NCBI GenBank assembly: GCA_017624835.1
Contig: JAGAMG010000042.1
Location: 1 to 64,000, forward strand
Source of the DNA: Lachnospiraceae bacterium
Lineage (GTDB): Bacteria > Bacillota > Clostridia > Lachnospirales > Lachnospiraceae
DNA length: 64,000 nt
Reading direction: 5' to 3'
Under the pieces are notes generated by a model. That model had not been told where the DNA came from, did no database searches, and was given only the letters and a program-made list of their open reading frames with translations. Both the position numbers and the translations under genes were made by a program. Positions 56,436 through 64,000 of this stretch are shown piece by piece; the stretch's first letter is position 1, and every line of letters begins with the position of its first letter.

Positions 56436-56759
56436 TTAACAACAGCCTCCCAAGGGCAACACCTTTATCTGCTCCACATCTCCATAAAGCCTTAGCTGAC
56501 CATTTGTATATGCTGCTCTTGGCTGTAATTTGCCCTCTGCCATCTGCATAATCACCTCCGCCGTAGTTACAATGATTACATCCCTATCAAAATACTCATA
56601 AGGCTCCACATTTACTCTCCCGTCAGCAATTTCAAGGTAAAATGCGCCTTCTGCTTCCCCTTCCACATTAAACTGAAATGCCACATGTCCTACAGCTCTG
56701 CTAACCTTTGCACATTTTGTTGCTTTTCTTACGTTTTCCACCAATTCCTCATACGTCAT
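56436..56759 (-). CDS. SCP2-like sterol-carrier domain protein
   Basis: A 107-residue single-domain protein of the SCP2 type: AFQFNVEGEAEGAFYLEIADGRVNVEPYEYFDRDVIIVTTAEVIMQMAEGKLQPRAAYTNG is the lipid-binding sheet/helix core. It ends in GGCC. Bacterial stand-alone members may bind hydrophobic small molecules; the ligand is unknown. It appears to be a single-gene unit with a hairpin behind it. Confidence 0.82.
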   Translation of the reverse strand: MTYEELVENVRKATKCAKVSRAVGHVAFQFNVEGEAEGAFYLEIADGRVNVEPYEYFDRDVIIVTTAEVIMQMAEGKLQPRAAYTNGQLRLYGDVEQIKVLPLGGCC

Positions 56760-56877
56760 AACTACACCTTCTTTCTACCAGTCCCAATATATTATGTCTT
56801 TTTTCTGACAATCCCTCTCTTCAACTTGATTATATCACACTTTTGTTGTTAAATCCACTTTTATTGCGTTAAATTAG

Positions 56878-57807
56878 TTACTCATTTACTCGATTCACCA
56901 GATAAATTCCACCGCATACCAACACCAATGCTGCCACCAGCTCCCAACCAAAGGAGGAGCTTTCTCCCAAGAAAGCAAAGGATAACAGCACGCTGAATAT
57001 GGGATTGGTAAAGGAATAGATTGCTACTTTTCCCACAGGATTATGCTTCAACAGAATTCCCCAAACGGAATATGCCACTGAGGAAATCAATGCCATATAA
57101 ATCAAAAGCAATACGGACTGCACACACCAGCCTGTTAAATGACCACCCATTAGCAAACCAAAAATCGTCATAATAATGCCGCCAAAAATAAATTGATAAC
57201 CACTTAAAACCACCGGGCTCTCCTTTTGGGAATATTTCTTTACCAATGCAGAGGACAGTGCATAGGCAATGGCAGCTATCAAAATAGCGCCCTCTCCCTG
57301 AAAGCTAAAGCCACCGGTAAGACCGGAGGGGTCAAAGTTAATCACAATCACTCCTGCAAAACCAATGAGACACCCCAAAAACTTCTTTACCGTCAGCTTC
57401 TCATAACGAAACACAAGGCAAGCCAAGAGAATAGCAATAAAGGTCTGGGAGCCGTTTATAATAGCGGACTTTACCCCTGTAGTATAGGCAAGTCCCATGT
57501 AAAAGAATATGTACTGAAATACGGTTTGTACCAAGCCCAGCTTACAAACCATTCCCCAGGAGCTTTTCTGAGGAAATAAGGGCTTCTTAGCTATGATACT
57601 TCCAAAAATTGCAGTTAAAATACCTGCCAAGATAAAACGCACTCCTGCAAAAAGGATTCGTGATGCCACCTCTCCTGCCCCAATGCCAAACCATTCATAG
57701 CCTATTTTGATGGCAGGTGTTGCACTTCCCCACAAAAAACAACAAAGACATGCCAATAAAGCAATCCCCAAAGGTTTTGTTATAAAATTCGTTTCTCTCT
57801 TCATCAT
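56878..57807 (-). CDS. EamA/DMT-family transporter
   Basis: A 309-residue membrane protein with ten helices in two EamA repeats (about 20-150 and 165-300), with the segments FLWGSATPAIKIGY and SVAYSVWGILLKHNPVGKVAIYSFTNPIFSVLLSF. The family exports amino acids and other metabolites. The start at 57807 has AAAGGAACAGT upstream; the extension to 57843 is unlikely. Confidence 0.9.
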   Translation of the reverse strand: MMKRETNFITKPLGIALLACLCCFLWGSATPAIKIGYEWFGIGAGEVASRILFAGVRFILAGILTAIFGSIIAKKPLFPQKSSWGMVCKLGLVQTVFQYIFFYMGLAYTTGVKSAIINGSQTFIAILLACLVFRYEKLTVKKFLGCLIGFAGVIVINFDPSGLTGGFSFQGEGAILIAAIAYALSSALVKKYSQKESPVVLSGYQFIFGGIIMTIFGLLMGGHLTGWCVQSVLLLIYMALISSVAYSVWGILLKHNPVGKVAIYSFTNPIFSVLLSFAFLGESSSFGWELVAALVLVCGGIYLVNRVNE

Positions 57808-57892
57808 ACTGTTCCTTTCGATTCTGTTTCTGCCTTTTTTCAAAAAGAATTTTTTGATTAGTCTCTATTTATAATATCACAAAACATACCCC

Positions 57893-57960
57893 AAAAGAAC
57901 AATATCAAAAAGAATTGATTTTGCTCGGAATAAAATCAATTCTTTTGATATTGTTCTTTT
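57893..57960 (-). terminator. Very long near-perfect hairpin (29 bp)
   Basis: The arms 57893-57922 and 57932-57960 are complementary over 29 bp with a single bulged A and a nine-base loop. It starts within 25 bases of the stop of the gene at 57984 and probably ends that transcript. The stem is AT-rich and much longer than a normal terminator. Confidence 0.6.
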
Positions 57961-57983
57961 ATTTGTTCTTTCACTGAATTGCT

Positions 57984-58664
57984 CTATAAAATAAACATAA
58001 TGCACAAAAATGCATAAGTCCATTTAATATTCCGGTTCAAAAGCAAGTACACCACGCCAAAGCAGAATCCGCCAAAAGCTGTATACAAGCCTGCTGCCAG
58101 AGAACCTTTGGTAAGCCAATGCGCCATTCCCCATGTAAGTGCAACTACAATGCCACCATAAGGAATATTTACTTTCTGAAACCACAGTTCAAATGCCTTT
58201 TGTCCATACACAATAATCAACATGAACAGGACAACCTCAAACAAGTAGTAAATATATTGGAAAGTGAATTTCAATGCACCTAATCTCTGAAATTCAATCA
58301 GAAACTTCACACCGCCCCAATCCATATAAGTGCTACTTAAACAGATGACCGCACAACCGATAGCTGCGCCCCACTGCCAGAGTTTGATGGGCTCGCTCTT
58401 TTCAAACAAATCAAAGCCACAATCCTTCTTTGCAGATTTCACAGTATACCATGCCATAAATCCCCATGTGATACAGGTAATAATCCAATGCAGAATGCGT
58501 TGCCAAGTATTCCAATCCTGCATTCCACAGCCATAAACCAATGGCTCCAGCAGATAAGCATACAACATTTCCATCCCCAAACCACCGAAAGCAGTTAACG
58601 CCAACATGATATAATCCATTCCTCTTACTTTCTTCACACTTGCACCTTTTATTGCCACTTCCAT
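57984..58664 (-). CDS. CPBP-like membrane protein with degenerate motifs
   Basis: A 226-residue protein with six to seven helices. The FELWFQK and TWGMAHWLTKG segments occupy the places of CPBP motifs 1 and 2, but the Glu-Glu pair is absent, so protease activity is doubtful. It may be a pseudoenzyme of that superfamily. AAGGAGAG precedes the ATG. It lies just downstream of the decayed LytTR locus and may have been part of the same operon. Confidence 0.6.
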   Translation of the reverse strand: MEVAIKGASVKKVRGMDYIMLALTAFGGLGMEMLYAYLLEPLVYGCGMQDWNTWQRILHWIITCITWGFMAWYTVKSAKKDCGFDLFEKSEPIKLWQWGAAIGCAVICLSSTYMDWGGVKFLIEFQRLGALKFTFQYIYYLFEVVLFMLIIVYGQKAFELWFQKVNIPYGGIVVALTWGMAHWLTKGSLAAGLYTAFGGFCFGVVYLLLNRNIKWTYAFLCIMFIL

Positions 58665-58729
58665 TTTATACTCTCCTTCTTTTTACGTTTATCTATTTTT
58701 ACACTTATTTTCTACTTTTATAGTTACCC

Positions 58730-58881
58730 TTACTTTTCCCGATTCATTTCCTGCAACATTAAGATATTCTGAATATAATAAATATCCTGATGTCCTGTTA
58801 TGCCTTCCCAAATAACTTTCCCTAACAATAAACAGGTAAACACGCCACTTGTTATGGTCAAAAATTATGCTTGTCTATCAT
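58730..58881 (-). pseudogene. Remnant of a small membrane protein gene (possibly DUF3021-like)
   Basis: An ATG at 58881 overlaps the stop of the LytTR remnant (ATGA) and opens MIDKHNF, then stops. Shifting frame at the T5 run near 58860-58864 gives a continuous coding stretch, LTITSGVFTCLLLGKVIWEG and onward to a stop at 58732, that looks like the first helix of a membrane protein. LytTR regulators of this type are commonly paired with DUF3021 membrane proteins. The fragment is short, so the family call is tentative. Confidence 0.4.
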
Positions 58882-59142
58882 TTGCTTCCCTCCATTCTAA
58901 TACTTTTCAGTTTCCGGAAAAATTCATTCCGATATCTTCTGTTCATCACAATCGTTTCCTCATTGAGCAATACCAGCTTCATCCGGTTTTATCAGTCTGC
59001 TTTCTGCTTCATTCCTACCCATCAAAACATTCTTGGACTCCAGATAAGTAATGATATCCTGGGTTTCTTGATTCAACTTACCGTAGTGTATTTCTAAATA
59101 ATTTTCTTTTAGCTTTGGTTCTTGTGTCTTAATCCACTTCAT
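58878..59142 (-). pseudogene. Decayed LytTR-family regulator gene
   Basis: The 5' part encodes MKWIKTQEPKLKENYLEIHY, then QETQDIITYLESKN and ESRLIKPDE, like the N-terminus of small LytTR regulators. The 3' part, in another frame, encodes LLNEETIVMNRRYRNEFFRK, like the end of a LytTR domain. The middle of the domain (perhaps 60 residues) is missing and the parts are out of frame at about 58982. The promoter-side repeats at 59195-59225 survive. Confidence 0.6.
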
Positions 59143-59194
59143 TTCCTCGAAATTAGAATAACACACTTTTTGAGTTTTACAATAGGGCTATGTT

Positions 59195-59225
59195 TAAGTT
59201 GCAATTGGGGATGCGTAAGTTGCAA
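59195..59225 (-). promoter_or_regulatory. Direct repeats of LytTR spacing upstream of the decayed regulator
   Basis: TAAGTTGCAA occurs at 59195-59204 and again at 59216-59225, a period of 21 bases, the spacing typical of LytTR-domain sites. It lies about 55 bases upstream of the decayed LytTR gene and was probably its autoregulatory site. Confidence 0.55.
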
Positions 59226-59231
59226 AAATCC

Positions 59232-59260
59232 CCTATCCGGTCTTTCAATTACCGGATAGG
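59232..59260 (-). terminator. Terminator after the AraC regulator gene
   Basis: CCTATCCGGT (59232-59241) and ACCGGATAGG (59251-59260) are perfect complements. On the minus strand the hairpin is followed by GGGATTTTTGC. It begins nine bases past the araC-type gene stop. Confidence 0.85.
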
Positions 59261-59268
59261 AGATTCCA

Positions 59269-60156
59269 TTATTTTCTCTTCTGTTCTCTTGTCATCTCCC
59301 TATAAGCAGTGGGCGTCATTTCCATTTTCTTTGTAAACTGCCTGATAAAATAGGAATCATACTGAAAGCCTGTTGCCTCGGATATTTCTGCAATTGACAG
59401 ATTTGTATGAGATAGGGCTTCACATGCAATTTTTATTCTATAGTGAAGCAAATACCCTATGGAAGTCATTCCCACCTGTTCCTTGAATTTACGATTCAGG
59501 GTAGTGCGGTTGGTATGTGCCAAATCGCACAATGTCTGCTGTGAAATATCATTAGGATAATTCACATGAATATACTCTAAGCATACATCAACCATGGATT
59601 TTGCATTTTTCTCTCTCAAAATGCTGTCCACATCGATAATATCATCAATTAAATATAATGTTTGAAGCAAATATCGGCGAATACGGCAGGTCCATTTGCC
59701 ATCGCTTTGCGAAAAAGTTTCCGTACCTATAATCGCCATCCATTCACTGATTCGCAGATAAGTATTGGCCGGCAAATTAATGTAGCCTTTATAATGCTCA
59801 TTTCTTCCCAAAAACAAATTCATCATATTTCTGTCATGCTGGTCTTCTATCTGACTAAATTTATTCTCCTGAAGTGCATGGAAGGTTAGCGAAGAATTTA
59901 CAAATTGGGGAGCAAAAGAAAATGCCTTGGCAGATAAATATTCCTGCTCGTTGAGACTCAACTCATCCTTTGGAGAAAGTAAAATGACACAAGGAGACTT
60001 CAAAATAACAGGCTCCCCATTCAGCATAAAATTCCCCCACCCATTTGTAATCAAAATGATTGTCATACGCTCTTTTAATGGCTGATTTTCAAATATTTCA
60101 TGACTCTCAAATTCAATAGGGACAATACGTTCCCTGTATCTGTCTACCTGTGGCAT
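59269..60156 (-). CDS. AraC-family transcriptional regulator
   Basis: A 295-residue regulator with an N-terminal cupin-like sensing region (about 1-150; TIILITNGWGNFMLNGEPVIL) and a C-terminal double helix-turn-helix (about 195-290; ISQQTLCDLAHTNRTTLNRKFKEQVG and IAEISEATGFQYDSYFIRQFTKK). The start at 60156 is set by GGAGG five bases upstream; in-frame codons further up would contain that site. It is divergent from the small membrane protein and ABC exporter genes and is their likely regulator. Confidence 0.9.
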   Translation of the reverse strand: MPQVDRYRERIVPIEFESHEIFENQPLKERMTIILITNGWGNFMLNGEPVILKSPCVILLSPKDELSLNEQEYLSAKAFSFAPQFVNSSLTFHALQENKFSQIEDQHDRNMMNLFLGRNEHYKGYINLPANTYLRISEWMAIIGTETFSQSDGKWTCRIRRYLLQTLYLIDDIIDVDSILREKNAKSMVDVCLEYIHVNYPNDISQQTLCDLAHTNRTTLNRKFKEQVGMTSIGYLLHYRIKIACEALSHTNLSIAEISEATGFQYDSYFIRQFTKKMEMTPTAYREMTREQKRK

Positions 60157-60203
60157 AGAATCCTCCATTGCAAAAAGTATAATTATTTGATTGATATAGT
60201 TTA

Positions 60204-60233
60204 TTGTAACATACCACAAATGGATTGTACAAT
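60204..60233 (+). promoter_or_regulatory. Candidate promoter of the ABC exporter operon
   Basis: TTGTAA (60204-60209) and TACAAT (60228-60233) are 18 bases apart and lie 29 bases upstream of the ATG of the small membrane protein. The promoter is in the AraC divergent region. Confidence 0.45.
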
Positions 60234-60262
60234 AGAGCCACAAAAACCAAGGAGGATTCTAT

Positions 60263-60445
60263 ATGAGAAAAAGAAGCAAATGGGAACAATGGTATGTACG
60301 ATACATCATCAAAAAACCTCTTTTATTCTATGCCTTCCTTTTCCTTGGCATTGCACTTTTCCTGGTAATGTCATTGGAAATAAGAATGGAAAATGGTGAA
60401 AGTTTACTCCGCCAAATATTTGTGAATGTGGGGAACAGCCTATGA
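60263..60445 (+). CDS. Small single-helix membrane protein
   Basis: A 60-residue protein: a basic, aromatic N-terminus (MRKRSKWEQWYVRYIIKK), one membrane helix (about 20-37) and a short tail. I recognise no family. It is a real gene, since GGAGG lies at ideal distance and its TGA overlaps the ATG of the ABC subunit (ATGA). It could be an accessory or regulatory subunit of the exporter, an exported peptide, or the truncated N-terminus of a larger membrane-fusion protein. Confidence 0.72.
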   Translation: MRKRSKWEQWYVRYIIKKPLLFYAFLFLGIALFLVMSLEIRMENGESLLRQIFVNVGNSL

Positions 60446-62115
60446 AATGCAAATTAAACTACCTTACGGCAATCTGCTTTTTATTCCGATACATGCAAAA
60501 ATATCTCACTAATTTCATCCGCTTCTACCTTGGATGGCTTTTCGATACTGTATTATCAATTGTTATGCCTGTATTATTCGGAATAATGATTGACCAAATC
60601 GTATACAAACAAAATCTGTCTCTTTTCTTGAAATTAAGCGGAATGTACGTTATTCTTGCAATATTTTCATGTGTTCTATACCTTTTTATATATGCACAGC
60701 ATCACTATCTCATAAATATGTTTACGCTAAACATTAAGTTAGATATTTTCAAGCATCTGATGAAATGTAAGGCAGAATATCTGATAGATATGGCTTCCGG
60801 AGATATCAATACGCTTTTAGAACATGACAGCAGCGAATGTATGCATTTTATGATTCGAAATGTAATTCACCAATTGAACCACTTGTTGAGTATCCTTATT
60901 ATTTTAGGTTACCTATGCAAAATCGATATCAGAATAGGACTTTTTGCAATGATTGCAGCGCCACTCTCCGCTTTTCTAAATATGAAGCTGGGCAAAACAA
61001 TCAGAACCTATGGCGATAAAGCACGAGAAAGCTATGGAGGATATATCAGCTGGATATTTGAACTATTATCTGCACTTAGAGATATTCGTGTCCTCGGTGC
61101 CAGGCAGCATGTAGAAAACCAATTTGATAGTTATCATAAAAATATCTATGGTATTGAAAAAAAATCCGGTATGACCACCTACAAGGCAGAAAAGCTTACC
61201 GGCTTTATTTCCTTGACCATCAAATTGCTTATCTTTACCTTTGCCGGCTATCTGGCGTCTAAAGAGCAGCTTACCATCGGAGTCCTTACTATCATTATCT
61301 CCTTCTATGACTCCCTGACAAATCAGATAAGCCGTGTCAGTAGCTCCTATTTGGATGGTTTACACCGTATTTCCTTAATTCAGAAAATCTACGATTTTCT
61401 GCACGCACCTATAGAAGATAATAATACCTCCAAAAAAGAGCTAAAAATCACCGACGGTAATATTGAATTCAATACTTTAAACTTTGCTTACACAAAAGAA
61501 GTACCTATTCTCTCTGATATTACCTTTCAAATAAATTCCGGCGAAAAAGTGGCAATTACCGGAAAAAGTGGCAGCGGCAAAACCACCCTTGCCTATTTAC
61601 TGATTGGATTTTATCAGGCAAAGAGCGGAAAACTACTTATTGATGGACAAAATCTTGCTGAGTGCAGCCTCAAATCCATTCGTCGACAGATTGGCCTCAT
61701 TGCTCAGGATGTCCTGATTTTTCCGGGGACAATCCGTGAAAATATTATGCTGGGGAATTCCAAGGCTACTGACAAAGAAATCATTGAAGTTTGTAAGCAA
61801 GCAGAGCTCTGGGAGGTTATTCAAGCCCTGCCGGATGGTCTTGATACCTTTATTGGTCTTCACGGAAATGATTTATCCGGTGGACAAAAACAACGAATTG
61901 CAATTGCAAGAATCTATTTAAAAAACCCTAAAATCATTATTTTCGATGAAGCAACCAGTGCCCTGGATAGTAAAACAGAACTGGAAATACACAATGCATG
62001 GAACAAGGTACTTGCCGGAAGAACTTCCATTATTATTACCCACCGTGATACCACACTAATGCATTGTGACAAAATCGTTGAACTCAGGAAAGGAAAGTTA
62101 TGTTCTCAAAGCTAA
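60442..62115 (+). CDS. ABC exporter half-subunit A (TMD-NBD)
   Basis: A 557-residue half-transporter: six membrane helices (about 15-300) and a nucleotide-binding domain with Walker A GKSGSGKTTLA (near 373), signature LSGGQKQR, Walker B IIIFDEATSALD and H-loop THRD. There is no C39 peptidase domain. The usual H-loop motif AHR reads THR. It overlaps the second subunit by 16 bases, so a heterodimer is likely. The substrate could be a peptide, lipid or drug. Confidence 0.92.
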   Translation: MKCKLNYLTAICFLFRYMQKYLTNFIRFYLGWLFDTVLSIVMPVLFGIMIDQIVYKQNLSLFLKLSGMYVILAIFSCVLYLFIYAQHHYLINMFTLNIKLDIFKHLMKCKAEYLIDMASGDINTLLEHDSSECMHFMIRNVIHQLNHLLSILIILGYLCKIDIRIGLFAMIAAPLSAFLNMKLGKTIRTYGDKARESYGGYISWIFELLSALRDIRVLGARQHVENQFDSYHKNIYGIEKKSGMTTYKAEKLTGFISLTIKLLIFTFAGYLASKEQLTIGVLTIIISFYDSLTNQISRVSSSYLDGLHRISLIQKIYDFLHAPIEDNNTSKKELKITDGNIEFNTLNFAYTKEVPILSDITFQINSGEKVAITGKSGSGKTTLAYLLIGFYQAKSGKLLIDGQNLAECSLKSIRRQIGLIAQDVLIFPGTIRENIMLGNSKATDKEIIEVCKQAELWEVIQALPDGLDTFIGLHGNDLSGGQKQRIAIARIYLKNPKIIIFDEATSALDSKTELEIHNAWNKVLAGRTSIIITHRDTTLMHCDKIVELRKGKLCSQS

Positions 62116-63767
62116 AATACCGAAAAGATATAATACATACATTACTCCCATATACCATAGGTGTACGAAAATATTATCTGATGATGATTATTTGTACCGG
62201 ATTGCTAACGTTGGGGGATTTGATAACTCCCCTGTTTTACAAGCTTTTTATTGATGAGGTAATCATTGGTATGAATTTTCAGTTAATGAAATTCGTCATT
62301 ATAGGATATCTAACAGCATTTGTAGCAACAACACTTACCGGTTATGCGAAAAAGCATGCAGAGTACACCTTTATACATAAGATGTTATACCAAATAAAAA
62401 ACAAAATTTTTCTTGGATATCTTTCAATGGATTTTGAGGAATACTCTACCATGGAAGTGGGGGATATGAAGCTGCGACTGGAGGATGACACTTCTCTTCT
62501 CAAGGAATTTACTACCACCCAAACCATTGAATATTGCATATCCTTTATTACCATGACTCTATGTGCCGTAATACTATTTTATGCAGATTGTAGACTTGCA
62601 ATCTTTTCAATAGCTGCCATTCCTGTTACCTTTTTACTGGATGACCTAGTCAGCAGATACGAAAAGAAAATTAATGAAATCAAAAGACAGAACCAACAGA
62701 AAAAGACCACATGGCTTCAAGCCTCTTTACTGGGCTGGCGGGAAGTAAAAGCGCTTGACCTAAGCCGCTTACAGCTTAAGCACTTCGTAGAATATCTTCA
62801 TGTACAAGCACTATGTAATGCAAAATGGATAAATTGCTGGACAGCCAGACGTCTGATTATCCCTAAAATCAAGGAAGAATTTTTTATGCATTTCGGTTTG
62901 TATTTTATCGGAGGACTGCTCATTGCCTCCGGCAAGCTTGTGATAAGTGATTTATTGGTATTTGTTGTATATTATGAAATGATGGCAACTGCCATGAAAA
63001 ATGTCTCCGGCGCAGATGCACAGCTTCAGTCCGACATGCCGGTTATAGACAGATTCCTTGAACAACTGAAAAAAGGACATTGTACCGCCACAAATACCAT
63101 AATTTCCCAAGACCTTTCCCAAGAATTTCTGGGAATTGATATTCAAAATGTTACTTTTCGATATCCGAATTCTACAATGGAGGTACTGAAAAATATAAAT
63201 CTCCATATTGCCCCCGGAGACCGCATTGCAATAACAGGTAAAAGCGGAAGCGGAAAAAGTACACTATTAAAATTAATGACCGGAATGCTCTCTCCCACCT
63301 GTGGCACAATATTCTATAACGGAATCAATCTAAAAGATATTAACAAAGAACAATTATACCGCCAGATAGGCTTTGTGATGCAGGAGAATATTCTGTTTCA
63401 TATGAGTATTCGCGAAAACTTACGTTATGGGAAAGCAGATGCCACCGAAGAAGAAATGCTGAATGCCTGCAAAAAATCCGGCATCTATGATTTCATTACT
63501 TCTCTTCCCCTTGGTTTAGACACGGTCATCGGTGAAAAGGGGATAAAGCTTTCAGGCGGTCAAAGACAGCGAATCGTATTAGCCCGACTGTTTTTACAGA
63601 ACGTAAATATTTACATTTTGGATGAAGCCACCAGTGCCTTAGACCAATACAGTGAATCTCTTATTCAAGATACTCTTAAGAATTTTGCTCCTGATAAAAC
63701 AATTATCATTGTGGCTCATAGGGAATCCTCTATTCGATTATGCGAGAAGCTTGTGAAAATCCCCTGA
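62100..63767 (+). CDS. ABC exporter half-subunit B (TMD-NBD)
   Basis: A 555-residue half-transporter with six membrane helices and an NBD: Walker A GKSGSGKSTLL, signature LSGGQRQR, Walker B IYILDEATSALD and H-loop VAHRES. It pairs with subunit A. The protein ends just past the H-loop (CEKLVKIP), slightly shorter than usual but with all catalytic motifs. Translation is probably coupled through the overlap with subunit A. Confidence 0.92.
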   Translation: MFSKLKYRKDIIHTLLPYTIGVRKYYLMMIICTGLLTLGDLITPLFYKLFIDEVIIGMNFQLMKFVIIGYLTAFVATTLTGYAKKHAEYTFIHKMLYQIKNKIFLGYLSMDFEEYSTMEVGDMKLRLEDDTSLLKEFTTTQTIEYCISFITMTLCAVILFYADCRLAIFSIAAIPVTFLLDDLVSRYEKKINEIKRQNQQKKTTWLQASLLGWREVKALDLSRLQLKHFVEYLHVQALCNAKWINCWTARRLIIPKIKEEFFMHFGLYFIGGLLIASGKLVISDLLVFVVYYEMMATAMKNVSGADAQLQSDMPVIDRFLEQLKKGHCTATNTIISQDLSQEFLGIDIQNVTFRYPNSTMEVLKNINLHIAPGDRIAITGKSGSGKSTLLKLMTGMLSPTCGTIFYNGINLKDINKEQLYRQIGFVMQENILFHMSIRENLRYGKADATEEEMLNACKKSGIYDFITSLPLGLDTVIGEKGIKLSGGQRQRIVLARLFLQNVNIYILDEATSALDQYSESLIQDTLKNFAPDKTIIIVAHRESSIRLCEKLVKIP

Positions 63768-63775
63768 TGGGAAAT

Positions 63776-63812
63776 CCCCTTTTCGATAGTCTTAATGGCT
63801 ACCGAAAAGGGG
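63776..63812. terminator. Hairpin after the ABC exporter operon
   Basis: CCCCTTTTCG (63776-63785) and CGAAAAGGGG (63803-63812) form a 10-bp stem between convergent genes. The right arm runs into the 3' end of the minus-strand gene at 63799. Confidence 0.65.
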
Positions 63813-64000
63813 GACTCAGTTTCTCCGAAAGGCTCTGAATTTCCTCGTCACTTAGTTCCAAACTCTTAAAATAGCTTTCCGTATCTCCATACTTTTCTCG
63901 AAACAATCTAAGGAACTCCTCCATAAACATTTCACAGGGAGTCACAATATTCATATCAATTTCCGGGAAGTTTTCATGTATCAACGCTAAACGCTCTTTC
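63799..64000 (-). CDS. C-terminal part of a gene cut by the window edge; perhaps tyrosine phosphatase
   Basis: The frame is open to base 64000, so the start lies outside. The visible 66 residues end with FMEEFLRLFREKYGDTESYF followed by LELSDEEIQSLSEKL, which resembles the C-terminal helices of bacterial tyrosine phosphatases of the IphP type (YGS-AYL and LSD-E-L patterns). The catalytic loop is outside the window, so the assignment is tentative. The last codons overlap the terminator hairpin. Confidence 0.5.
   Translation of the reverse strand, partial: KERLALIHENFPEIDMNIVTPCEMFMEEFLRLFREKYGDTESYFKSLELSDEEIQSLSEKLSPPFR

Noticed and set aside
58800..59097. Two overlapping plus-strand frames of about 82 residues
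   Set aside because: They are antisense to the decayed LytTR locus, where the minus-strand fragments match a known family better.

Overview
The window looks like a chromosomal segment of a spore-forming, probably motile member of the Lachnospiraceae (Clostridia). The reasons are moderately AT-rich DNA, strong GGAGG-type ribosome binding sites, the Firmicutes cluster nusB-xseA-xseB-ispA-dxs-tlyA-nadK-argR-recN-spoIVB, a full spoIIIAA-AH operon, a flagellin lysine methylase and several chemoreceptor-like proteins. No rRNA, tRNA, complete insertion sequence or CRISPR array was seen. The genus cannot be fixed from the sequence alone.

Layout. Bases 1-16400, nearly all on the minus strand, hold the conserved housekeeping block: spoIVB (with a broken 3' end at the window edge), a 1-phosphofructokinase-like gene, recN, argR, nadK, tlyA, dxs, ispA, xseB, xseA, nusB, an Asp23 protein, a transglutaminase-like lipoprotein, prfC and deoB. 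Between prfC and deoB lie two inverted copies of a long palindromic repeat. Bases 16400-21600 are the spoIIIA operon, read from spoIIIAA down to spoIIIAH. The divergent trkA-trkH pair (21766-24569) encodes potassium uptake. Bases 24667-32345 hold a second transglutaminase-like protein, a FliB-type methylase, and a PocR-domain signalling trio (response regulator, hybrid kinase, soluble chemoreceptor). Bases 32477-35035 hold a CPBP protease with its own two-component system, followed by an array of 53-bp tandem repeats. Bases 35826-44398 hold NUDIX, GNAT and MATE genes, then a LytTR/GHKL two-component system flanked by two chemoreceptor-like genes, then cysK. Bases 44473-51936 hold a Nat-type ABC exporter with a fused CPBP domain, an SPFH/ribbon-helix-helix pair, and a BcrA-type ABC exporter with its kinase and a shortened response regulator. 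Bases 51957-56348 hold a hybrid kinase and an HD-GYP-receiver protein. The right end has an SCP2-like protein, an EamA transporter, a CPBP-like membrane protein, a decayed LytTR locus, and an AraC regulator divergent from a small membrane protein and two ABC exporter half-subunits. A partial gene runs off the right edge.

How the parts fit. The left third is core metabolism and sporulation. The right two thirds are mostly environmental sensing and envelope export. Twice a sensor module occurs in both a kinase and a neighbouring chemoreceptor: the PocR domain at 27738-31326, and a six-helix membrane domain with a PGxCxCAG motif at 40448-43392. The second pair has 21-bp-spaced direct repeats of LytTR type in its shared upstream region. 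The most checkable oddities are the loss of the SpoIVB catalytic serine at an abrupt divergence point, the palindromic repeat pair whose arms differ but stay self-complementary, the response regulator that lacks its phosphoacceptor aspartate, and the 53-bp hairpin array.
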